A DNA stretch of 64,000 nucleotides from an uncultured Eubacteriales bacterium (lineage in GTDB: Bacteria > Bacillota > Clostridia > Lachnospirales > Lachnospiraceae): positions 1 through 64,000 of the forward strand of contig CATOIK010000001.1 in assembly GCA_951800645.1 (NCBI GenBank), written 5' to 3'. Below, in pieces: positions 7,805 through 14,205 of this stretch (within the stretch, counting starts at the first letter, position 1; the number at the start of each line of letters is the position of its first letter). The notes under the pieces are model-generated. The model saw only the letters and a list, made by a program, of their open reading frames with translations. It was not told the origin of the DNA and did not search any database. The position numbers and the translations under genes are program-made.

Positions 7805-7820
7805 GTTCGCAGCTTTTTTT
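7785..7820 (+). terminator. Terminator overlapping the WYL-2 stop codon
   Basis: A stem of at least 12 bp with one mismatch (7785-7798 with 7803-7816) spans the TGA stop and runs into a T tract. It ends the WYL operon, so the following RNA gene needs its own promoter. Confidence 0.88.
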
Positions 7821-7822
7821 CC

Positions 7823-7851
7823 GTGAAAAGATGGTTCTTGATTTGTATAAT
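7823..7851 (+). promoter_or_regulatory. Likely promoter of the Y-like RNA and rtcB
   Basis: TATAAT at 7846-7851 is a perfect -10 box. The -35 region near 7823-7828 (GTGAAA) is a poor match, so the promoter may need an activator such as one of the WYL proteins. The predicted start is at about 7858-7861, exactly where the 5' strand of the RNA closing stem begins. Confidence 0.6.
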
Positions 7852-7859
7852 ATGGTTGT

Positions 7860-8130
7860 AAGGTGCAGATGATAAACAACTGCCTCTTACGAAAGGTACT
7901 TACAGCAATCATTCAGCAATCATTCGGATAAAAGATGTACCTTGTTTACAAAGATGTATACAGCAATTAAAATTCCCTTATGGAGCGCCTCTCTTTGAGT
8001 TGGAGAGATGGTTTGCCGAAAGACTGCATCTTGAAAAGGCACCTACAGCAAGGACAAATAGCTAAGTGGTTATAGCAGGTGACTAAAAATTGCCGTTCGC
8101 GGATCCGAATCCTGCTTCAAATGGTGCCTT
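7860..8130 (+). ncRNA. Candidate bacterial Y RNA (YrlA-like) with tRNA-like module
   Basis: A gene-free 350-base gap between the WYL operon and rtcB folds into an ordered set of helices. The 5' end AAGGTGCAG (7860-7868) pairs with CTGCATCTT (8024-8032). Inside are a 7-bp stem (7893-7899 with 7937-7943) and a CTCTC/GAGAG hairpin near 7989-8007. A second part is closed by an 8-bp stem (8036-8043 with 8123-8130) and resembles a tRNA: D arm 8061-8076, anticodon arm 8078-8094 with 7-base loop CTAAAAA, and T arm 8099-8115. The usual acceptor stem is missing. Bacterial Y RNAs bind Ro60-type proteins through a long end-to-end helix and carry a tRNA mimic. Exact ends are uncertain; it probably reads through into rtcB. 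Confidence 0.68.
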
Positions 8131-8155
8131 GTTACTAAAACGAAGGAGTAGCACA

Positions 8156-9364
8156 ATGATTGAAATCAGAGGAAAGGTAAATACAGCTATCTGTTATGCA
8201 ACAGTTGTAGAGGATGAGGCGATTGAACAGATCAGAAGAATGTGTGACCATGAGTTTACGGCTGGATCTCAGATTCGGATTATGCCTGATGTCCATGCTG
8301 GAAAGGGTTGTACGATTGGCACCACAATGACTATTACCGACAAAGTGGTTCCTAATATTGTCGGTGTTGATATTGGCTGTGGTATGTATACGGTTAAGCT
8401 TGGCAAAGTGGATATTGATTTTGAAAAGGTCGATGCTGCTGCTCATTATATTCCCAGCGGAAGAAATGTCTGGGAAGGCCGCATGGAACGCTTTGATCTG
8501 ACCAACCTTCGTTGCTATAGAAACCTGAAGCAAGCCAAGCGCCTGGAAAGAAGTCTTGGAACGCTGGGTGGCGGCAACCATTTCATAGAGATAGATGTTG
8601 CCTCTGATGGAAACAAATATTTGGTTATCCATTCCGGCAGCCGTAATTTGGGCAAACAAGTTGCGGAACTTTATCAGACTTTGGCAATTAATCTGAGTGC
8701 TGGTAAAGCAGATTTTTATAAGCGTCGCGATGAGGTGATTCGTACATATAAAGAGCAAGGCCGTAGAGCCGAAATCCAGGCGGCGTTAAAGGCTATGGAA
8801 AAAGAGTGGGAAGCAAAAGAACCGGCTATTCCCGCAGATCTCTGCTATCTGTATGGTTCTTACTTGGAGGATTATCTCCATGATGTAGAGATTTGCCAAC
8901 AGTTTGCCAAGCGTAGTCGTGAAAGAATGGCTGAGATTATTCTGGAACAGACCGGTATGTCTGCAATTTCTTCTTTTCACACGATTCATAATTATATTGA
9001 TACGAAGGAGATGATTCTTCGTAAGGGCTCTATTGCTGCGCATGATGGGGAGCTTGTTTTGATTCCTATCAATATGCGCGATGGTAGTGTGTTGGCTCGT
9101 GGAAAAGGAAATCCGGAGTGGAATTTCTCTGCACCTCATGGTGCCGGGCGTCTGATGTCCCGTACCAAGGCGCGTGAAACGCTGGATTTGGATGCATATA
9201 AGAAGACGATGGAAGGTATCTACACCACATCGGTAAATGAGTCTACTATTGACGAAGCGCCTATGGCCTATAAGTCGCTTGAAGATATTATCGATGTGAT
9301 TAGAGAGTCCGTCGATGTAATTGAGATACTAAAACCTATTTATAACTTTAAGGCGTCTGAGTGA
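8156..9364 (+). CDS. rtcB: RNA-splicing ligase RtcB
   Basis: The 402-residue RtcB joins 2',3'-cyclic phosphate or 3'-phosphate RNA ends to 5'-OH ends, using GTP and Mn2+. Visible features are PDVHAGKG (about 47-54), the metal-ligand Cys75 in VGVDIGCGM, LGGGNHFIEI, HSGSRNLG, HNYID, GSIAAHDGE, and SAPHGAGR with the His (residue 328) that becomes guanylylated. The start at 8156 has the AAGGAG site at 8143-8148; the longer frame from 8090 would run through the tRNA-like RNA. It follows the Y-like RNA and is 37 bases before the Ro60-like gene, so it probably acts in RNA repair with them. Confidence 0.97.
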   Translation: MIEIRGKVNTAICYATVVEDEAIEQIRRMCDHEFTAGSQIRIMPDVHAGKGCTIGTTMTITDKVVPNIVGVDIGCGMYTVKLGKVDIDFEKVDAAAHYIPSGRNVWEGRMERFDLTNLRCYRNLKQAKRLERSLGTLGGGNHFIEIDVASDGNKYLVIHSGSRNLGKQVAELYQTLAINLSAGKADFYKRRDEVIRTYKEQGRRAEIQAALKAMEKEWEAKEPAIPADLCYLYGSYLEDYLHDVEICQQFAKRSRERMAEIILEQTGMSAISSFHTIHNYIDTKEMILRKGSIAAHDGELVLIPINMRDGSVLARGKGNPEWNFSAPHGAGRLMSRTKARETLDLDAYKKTMEGIYTTSVNESTIDEAPMAYKSLEDIIDVIRESVDVIEILKPIYNFKASE

Positions 9365-9401
9365 TGTAACACTCCTGCGCCGTCTGATTGGAGGAATTGA
9401 A

Positions 9402-10871
9402 ATGTTGAATCATTTAAAAAATGAGGCGAATATCGCCTACACAGAAAACGGCGCAGTTACTAATGCAAGTACAATGTCGGATTGCTTAGATTTGTTCGCA
9501 ACGATCGGCGCAATCAGAGCTGCAGATGATCAGGAAATCATTAAACGGTTTGTTCGTGCGTATACGGAGGATGCGGATATTGCAATGAAGATATTGTTCT
9601 TCGGACGCGATGTTCGTGGCGGTTTGGGTGAGCGTCGCGTATTCCGGGTCATTATCAGTTGGCTGGCTGAAAACAGGTCTGAGTCTTTGCGAAAAAACAT
9701 CGAACTTATCCCTGAGTTTGGTCGCTTTGACGACTTAGTATCTTTGCTCGGCACTGCATGCGAAAAGGATGTCTTACGCACCATTCGTAAGCAATTAGAA
9801 GCTGATCTTGCTTCCGATGCAGAGGTGTCTTTGCTTGCAAAGTGGTTGCCTTCTGTAAATGCATCAAATAGTGAAACAGTTCGAAAAGGAAAATGCGTTG
9901 CTCGGTACCTTGGCATGACCGATGCGGTATACCGTAAAACCTTGGTTGAATTGAGAAAGAAGATTTGTATTATCGAGAATAATCTCCGAGAGAAGGATTA
10001 TTCTTTCGACTATTCCAAGCAGCCTTCAAAGGCAATGTTTAAGTACCGGAAAGCATTTCTGCGAAATGACAGTGAGCGTTACAATGCGTTCTTGGAGGAT
10101 GTTAGCAACGGTGAGAAGCAGTTGCATGCAGACACGCTTGCACCCTATGAGATCGTTCGAGCAGCTCTTAATATAAGCCGTTGCGGATTTAACGCCCATT
10201 TAAGTGCTGGAGAGAAAGCATCTCTCAATGCGTCCTGGGAGAGTCTTCCTAATTTTTGCCATGGGAGAAATGCTTTGGCAGTTGTTGATACATCTGGATC
10301 TATGTACTACTATAACAATGCACTCCCGGCTGCAGTAGCTATGTCTTTGGGATTGTATTTTGGAGAGCGCAATACCGGCATATTCCATAATCATTTTATA
10401 GAGTTTTCTGCCCGTCCTAAGCTGATTAAAATCAAAGGCAAAACATTTGCTGAGCGCCTGAAGTATTTGTGTTCTTTCAACAAAGTTGCAGATACCAATG
10501 TTGAAGCGGTTTTTAACCTGATTCTGGATGCTGCAGTGCGTAACCATGTGCCTCAAGAGGAACTTCCGGAGACTTTGTACCTGATTTCCGATATGGAATT
10601 CAATTCTTGTGTTAAAAATGCATCTCTGTCAAACTTTGAAAATGCAAAGCGTAGATTTGCAGAGCATGGATACAAATTGCCTCAGATCGTCTTCTGGAAT
10701 GTGGCAAGTCGCAATAGCAACCAGCCGGTAACCAAGAATGAACAAGGTGTTGCTTTAGTTTCTGGATGTACTCCTCGTTTGTTCTCCATGGTTGCAGGCG
10801 GTGAACTGTCTCCGTACACCGTTATGATGGAGATTTTACAATCTGAGCGTTACGCAAAGATTTTGGCATAA
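9402..10871 (+). CDS. Ro60-like TROVE/DUF2828 protein with vWA domain
   Basis: The 489-residue protein reads as DUF2828, a member of the TROVE/Ro60 group. An alpha-helical repeat domain covers about residues 25-270 (with KILFFGRDVRGGLGERRVF, LIPEFGRFDDLVSLL and LLAKWLPSVNAS). A von Willebrand A domain follows from about 290, with a complete MIDAS start DTSGSM (296-301), and later LISDMEF, PQIVFWNVASR and GVALVSGCTPRLFSM. Ro proteins are rings that hold misfolded RNAs and Y RNAs. It follows rtcB with a GGAGG site and ends at a strong terminator. The TROVE assignment is by pattern and should be checked by profile search. Confidence 0.85.
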   Translation: MLNHLKNEANIAYTENGAVTNASTMSDCLDLFATIGAIRAADDQEIIKRFVRAYTEDADIAMKILFFGRDVRGGLGERRVFRVIISWLAENRSESLRKNIELIPEFGRFDDLVSLLGTACEKDVLRTIRKQLEADLASDAEVSLLAKWLPSVNASNSETVRKGKCVARYLGMTDAVYRKTLVELRKKICIIENNLREKDYSFDYSKQPSKAMFKYRKAFLRNDSERYNAFLEDVSNGEKQLHADTLAPYEIVRAALNISRCGFNAHLSAGEKASLNASWESLPNFCHGRNALAVVDTSGSMYYYNNALPAAVAMSLGLYFGERNTGIFHNHFIEFSARPKLIKIKGKTFAERLKYLCSFNKVADTNVEAVFNLILDAAVRNHVPQEELPETLYLISDMEFNSCVKNASLSNFENAKRRFAEHGYKLPQIVFWNVASRNSNQPVTKNEQGVALVSGCTPRLFSMVAGGELSPYTVMMEILQSERYAKILA

Positions 10872-10888
10872 TATATGTATCACTTGGA

Positions 10889-10917
10889 GGGTGATGCCTG
10901 CGGGCATCCCCTTTTTT
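10889..10917 (+). terminator. Terminator of the RtcB/Ro60-like operon
   Basis: GATGCC/GGCATC plus GGG/CCC (one bulged T), with a 4-base loop and a six-T tract, 18 bases after the Ro60-like stop codon. Confidence 0.88.
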
Positions 10918-10934
10918 GAACTTTCTGAAAATTA

Positions 10935-10962
10935 TTGAAATTTCAGCAAATATGAGTATAAT
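10935..10962 (+). promoter_or_regulatory. Sigma-A promoter of the 137-residue hypothetical gene
   Basis: TTGAAA (10935-10940), 16-bp spacer and TATAAT (10957-10962). It lies 80 bases upstream of the ATG at 11043. Confidence 0.7.
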
Positions 10963-11042
10963 TAAGTTATCGAGAACGAAAGACTATTTTTCTCTTTGTA
11001 AGCAGAATAGAAAACACAAAAAATTATGAAAGGAAGATGGCT

Positions 11043-11456
11043 ATGAGTTATGATTTAATGGTTTTTGAGAGAACGAAAGCACCTACTACCAAAAAGGAAT
11101 TTCTGGCATGGTATGAAAAACAATGCGAATGGAGTGAGGAACACGATTATCAAACGATCAGTGTGTCCTCTCCTGCTTTACAAAATTGGTTTATGGAAAT
11201 GAAAGATACATTTCCGCCAATGAATGGCGACTATGCACCAGATGAAGATTTGATTGACAAAGATGAAAAGTTAGAAAGGTATTTGACAGATTATAGTATA
11301 GGATGTGAAGTGATATATGCGGAATTTGCTTGGTCAGTAGCGGAAGAAGCCTATGAGCTTATGCGGATATTAGCCCAAAAGCACAATGTCGGTTTTTTTG
11401 ATGTAAGTGAGGATGACGGTGATATTATTTTGCCGGACGGAACTGTGTTAGAATGA
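11043..11456 (+). CDS. Hypothetical acidic protein
   Basis: The 137-residue, strongly acidic, Trp-rich protein starts MSYDLMVFERTKAP. I recognise it only as a small cytoplasmic protein type found widely in bacteria, with no known domain function. It has no signal peptide or membrane segment. Acidic single-domain proteins like this include immunity proteins of toxin systems, but no toxin gene is adjacent, so that is only a possibility. It has its own promoter. The second of two in-frame ATGs is preferred because of its spacing from AGGAAG. Confidence 0.65.
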   Translation: MSYDLMVFERTKAPTTKKEFLAWYEKQCEWSEEHDYQTISVSSPALQNWFMEMKDTFPPMNGDYAPDEDLIDKDEKLERYLTDYSIGCEVIYAEFAWSVAEEAYELMRILAQKHNVGFFDVSEDDGDIILPDGTVLE

Positions 11457-11564
11457 TGTGAGGCTGACCTTACCCTGTAGAATGGCGTATCGTATTTCAT
11501 GCCAGGCAGTTTGATGGAGCGTGTTTTTTACCTATATGAATTTAATTACATGGAGGTACAGAAC

Positions 11565-11774
11565 ATGAAAAATCAATACATACAACTTATACCGGCGGAT
11601 ATATCCCTTGCAGAAGCTGTTGTTGATTACTATAAAAGAAACTGGGATTTCTTGAAGGCATTTGAGCCTGCGCGGAGTGAGGAGTTTTATATTGATTATC
11701 AACCTTGGATTACACTGATTTATATCACAATCTATGCAAGTCCATTGAAAGATACCTGTGCTTTCTACATTTAG
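11565..11774 (+). pseudogene. Truncated GNAT acetyltransferase
   Basis: The frame starts at an ATG with a TGGAGG site and encodes MKNQYIQLIPADISLAEAVVDYYKRNW and FEPARSEEFY, matching the N-terminal 45 residues of RimJ/RimL-type acetyltransferases. After about residue 48 the sequence no longer resembles the family, and the frame stops at residue 69. The acetyl-CoA-binding half is absent, so this is a remnant. The neighbouring DUF3781 gene starts 50 bases later, possibly marking the deletion junction. Confidence 0.65.
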
Positions 11775-11824
11775 ACACAAATTGACAAATTGGACATTTC
11801 TAAAAGTAAAGGGATAGTTGTAAA

Positions 11825-12082
11825 ATGATTACAGACAATGAATTACTGGAAAATCTGGACAAATTACATACAGCTGAATTAGGTGCATTACGCATAAAAA
11901 GAAATCTGTCCTTAGATTTAGGTACAAATGATGTGGTTGATTGGTGTAAAACTAAAATTAGTTCTGCCAATTCCATTATTACAAGAGCTGGAAAAAATTG
12001 GTATGTGAATATAGATAATTGTATTATAACAGTAAATAAATATAGTTATACGATTATCACAGCACATAAGGAAAAGAAATGA
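11825..12082 (+). CDS. DUF3781-family protein
   Basis: The 85-residue protein begins MITDNELLENLDKLHTAELG followed by RIKRNLSL and DVVDWCKTKI, the pattern I associate with DUF3781, whose function is unknown. The second half is rich in beta-forming residues and tyrosine. It has no signal peptide or membrane span. It sits in a run of small AT-rich accessory genes between the Ro60-like operon and the topoisomerase block. The upstream GTAAAGGGATAG motif is a weak ribosome binding site. Confidence 0.65.
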   Translation: MITDNELLENLDKLHTAELGALRIKRNLSLDLGTNDVVDWCKTKISSANSIITRAGKNWYVNIDNCIITVNKYSYTIITAHKEKK

Positions 12083-12187
12083 AATACACAATTCATATCT
12101 TTCACAATCAGGAAACCGGATGAAATATGCTTTTAAGGAATGTCGTTTCAATTATTGAGTATTTACAGGAAAGGAGTGATCCATCAC

Positions 12188-12649
12188 ATGGATATGCAGG
12201 ACAAAACCATTCGCCCGGACCTGGAAGACATTGGAACCTGGGTTCGCAATCCGGTTTTTATGGATTTATGTACGGAAATCATGACGGCTTATCAATGCAA
12301 AGAGCAGATTGAATTCAGCATGTGCAGCATGGAGCGTGGGTGGAATGTGAAATTTAAAAAGGCTGGAAAGTCTCTGTGCACCATCTATCCAAGAGAAGGC
12401 TATATAACCGTTCTGGTGGTGGTTGGTAAAAAAGAAAAGGAAGCGGTGGAGGAGATGCTGCCGGGCTGTACGGAACAGTTGCGGGAAATTTATCATCAGA
12501 CCAGGGAATGGAACAGTCAGCGATGGCTGATGATTGACATGGAAGATAAGGACAAGCTGTATCAGGAGGTTTTGAGGCTGATCCGGATACGCAGATGGAA
12601 TGGTAAAGAAAAATTTATGAATAAGCAGGAGCTGAAAACATTGGAGTGA
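12188..12649 (+). CDS. DUF3788-family protein
   Basis: The 153-residue protein contains CSMERGWNVKFKKAGKSLCTIYP and GYITVLVVVGKKEKE, then QRWLMIDMEDKD and a closing LIRIR, the layout of DUF3788. The function of that family is unknown; its fold may be related to DUF1801/YdhG-type proteins. The start at 12188 is chosen because AAAGGAG lies 12 bases upstream; in-frame upstream codons lack a site. The next gene follows after 4 bases, so they are co-transcribed. Confidence 0.7.
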   Translation: MDMQDKTIRPDLEDIGTWVRNPVFMDLCTEIMTAYQCKEQIEFSMCSMERGWNVKFKKAGKSLCTIYPREGYITVLVVVGKKEKEAVEEMLPGCTEQLREIYHQTREWNSQRWLMIDMEDKDKLYQEVLRLIRIRRWNGKEKFMNKQELKTLE

Positions 12650-12653
12650 AAAG

Positions 12654-13223
12654 ATGATAACAATTCGTGAAGCAGTGATAAAAGACGCAGAACGCATCTT
12701 GGAAATATACGATTATTATACAACCTGCACAGCCATTTCCTTTGAATGGAACACTCCGTCTTTGGAAGAATTTAAAGGCCGGATGGAGCGGATTTTGGAG
12801 CGTTATCCCTATCTGGTGGCGGAAAGGAACGGACGCATTGAAGGCTATGCCTATGCAGGGCCGTTTATCGGCAGAGCTGCCTATGACTGGTGCTGTGAAC
12901 TGACGATTTATCTTGACCCGGACGCCAGAAAATGCGGGATGGGCAGAATGCTTTATGAAGCAATGGAAGAACGGCTGAAGAAGATGGGGGTATTAAACCT
13001 GTACGCCTGTATCGGTTATCTGGATCAGGAAGATGAGTATCTGACAAAAAACAGTGCTGATTTTCATGCTCATCTGGGCTTTGAGATAATTGGCCGGTTC
13101 CACAAATGCGGATACAAATTTTGCCGCTGGTACGATATGATCTGGATGGAAAAAATCATCGGAACCTATCATTTCAACCAGCCGGCTGTAAAGCCTTATT
13201 CAGAGATAATAAAGTATTTTTAA
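12654..13223 (+). CDS. PAT-like GNAT acetyltransferase
   Basis: The 189-residue protein resembles the phosphinothricin/methionine-sulfoximine acetyltransferase group: ITIREAVIKDAERILEIYDYY at the start, AISFEWNTPSLEEFKGRM, VAERNGRIEGYAYAGPF, the acetyl-CoA loop DARKCGMGRMLYEAMEE, and FHAHLGFEIIGRFHKCGYKF near the end. Family members acetylate amino groups of glutamate-like compounds. The real substrate here is unknown. It begins 4 bases after the DUF3788 stop. Confidence 0.85.
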   Translation: MITIREAVIKDAERILEIYDYYTTCTAISFEWNTPSLEEFKGRMERILERYPYLVAERNGRIEGYAYAGPFIGRAAYDWCCELTIYLDPDARKCGMGRMLYEAMEERLKKMGVLNLYACIGYLDQEDEYLTKNSADFHAHLGFEIIGRFHKCGYKFCRWYDMIWMEKIIGTYHFNQPAVKPYSEIIKYF

Positions 13224-13233
13224 ATAATGAACA

Positions 13234-13277
13234 GCAGCAGGGGTGTCTTCCCATTTTTCGGAAGATGCCCCTGTTGC
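13234..13277. terminator. Bidirectional terminator between convergent genes
   Basis: A long stem (13234-13251 with 13260-13277, an 18-base arm with a few mismatches or wobbles) around a T-rich loop lies between the stops of two convergent genes. It probably serves both directions. Confidence 0.75.
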
Positions 13278-13291
13278 CATTCACCCTATTT

Positions 13292-13828
13292 TCACTTTGT
13301 TCTGTCAAAAAACGGCGACTTGCCAGACACACTTAAAGGAATTCCCAGAATCTGGCAGATTTTATCTCCCATCAGCTTCATCTCCATGGCAGTGCGGCCT
13401 ACAGAGAACATGATCCGGTTGTCGATGTGGTAATCGGCGGCAATGCTGACAGCGGAGCCTACGGCGATGCCTAAATCCACGGTATTGAAGAAGCAGCGGC
13501 CTCCGGCTTCTGTGGTGGCTTTGCAGTTTTCAAAGCCGCAGAACTGACAGGCCTCGTTAAGGCCGTTGACAGCGCTTACACAGCCAATCAGCACTACAGC
13601 CTGGCTGGCCCGCACATTGTTGGCGTCCCGGTGAAAAAAGCCCATGGAAAGCTCATCGGCCAGTTGATCCATTTTATCTGCCAGGGCGTCCTTTTCTTCC
13701 CCGGTAACAACCATGCTGTCAATCCGGTCAATGCCTTTGGTTTTCGGAGCGGTTCTGGCGGCAGCACACATGGCCTTGGCAGCGGACAATACGGTTTCCT
13801 GTTCTGCAATGTTGGATGTGATAATCAT
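13292..13828 (-). CDS. Ferredoxin-like DUF2148 protein
   Basis: The 178-residue protein is a DUF2148 type, described as an uncharacterised protein with a ferredoxin domain. Cysteines cluster at residues about 87-117 (VLIGCVSAVNGLNEACQFCGF, then NCKATTEAGGRCFF), consistent with an iron-sulfur site. The N-terminal part (AAKAMCAAARTAPKTKGID) resembles the nitroreductase-like flavin region seen in this family. The start at 13828 follows AGGGAGGAATT; the longer frame from 13885 lacks such a site. Function is unknown, probably redox. Confidence 0.85.
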   Translation of the reverse strand: MIITSNIAEQETVLSAAKAMCAAARTAPKTKGIDRIDSMVVTGEEKDALADKMDQLADELSMGFFHRDANNVRASQAVVLIGCVSAVNGLNEACQFCGFENCKATTEAGGRCFFNTVDLGIAVGSAVSIAADYHIDNRIMFSVGRTAMEMKLMGDKICQILGIPLSVSGKSPFFDRTK

Positions 13829-13897
13829 TCCCAATTCCTCCCTGTTTTGTTTCCTGCAAATGCTATATGTATGTGATAAAAACAAATCTATTCTTCA

Positions 13898-13903
13898 TTA
13901 TAA
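13898..13903 (-). promoter_or_regulatory. -10 box of the DUF2148 gene
   Basis: On the minus strand this reads TATAAT, about 70 bases upstream of the gene. The -35 region is T-rich without a clear consensus. Confidence 0.45.
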
Positions 13904-13932
13904 AGCATTCTCACAAAAAGAAAAATACTTTT

Positions 13933-14140
13933 CTTCGGAGAATTCTGGTATTTGAGCCGGTGTTTTTCAGCATGGCAGTTTCCATAGCGGAAAGAATTGT
14001 CCGCTGCCACAAAGGAACCATGGCGTGGAGGCTTTAGAGGACGGAAACTGCTTTTTCCTGGTTTTTCCAGCCGGAAAACACCATATAGAGAGGGAAATAA
14101 GTGAAGTGTTTTGCGCAAATCGCACAGAACACTTCTTTTT
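13933..14140 (+). ncRNA. Candidate structured RNA before the topoisomerase genes
   Basis: The 377-base gap between DUF2148 and parE contains nested perfect stems. An outer 8-bp stem (13959-13966 with 14075-14082) encloses a 9-bp stem (13975-13983 with 14043-14051). Inside are AGCGG/CCGCT (13986-14005) and GCCA/TGGC hairpins. On the 3' side of the central loop is a small CTGG/CCAG hairpin (14058-14070). A terminator (14103-14139) follows on the plus strand. The closing stem, central bubble and 3' mini-hairpin recall 6S RNA, but the branched tip does not fit a simple 6S rod. No promoter was found. It may be a small RNA or a leader. Confidence 0.4.
14103..14139 (+). terminator. Terminator upstream of parE
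   Basis: GAAGTGTT (14103-14110) pairs with AACACTTC (14128-14135) and is followed by five T. Only the plus strand has the T tract, so it ends a plus-strand transcript that is not parE. Confidence 0.75.
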
Positions 14141-14142
14141 GC

Positions 14143-14172
14143 TTGCTTTTTTAACCAGTTTTTGTATATAAT
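14143..14172 (+). promoter_or_regulatory. Promoter of parE-parC
   Basis: TTGCTT (14143-14148), 18-bp spacer, TATAAT (14167-14172). It directly follows the terminator and precedes the ATG by 33 bases. Confidence 0.65.
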
Positions 14173-14205
14173 AGCATGGGATTATACTAGATATGGAGGA
14201 ATATC

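Noticed and set aside
8058-8122. A functional tRNA gene before rtcB
   Set aside because: D, anticodon and T arms are visible but the acceptor strands do not pair, the T stem has a mismatch, and there is no CCA-type end. It fits a tRNA mimic inside a longer RNA better.
8090-8155. Longer N-terminus for RtcB starting at 8090
   Set aside because: It lies within the tRNA-like RNA and has no ribosome binding site; ATG 8156 has AAGGAG and gives the normal RtcB length.
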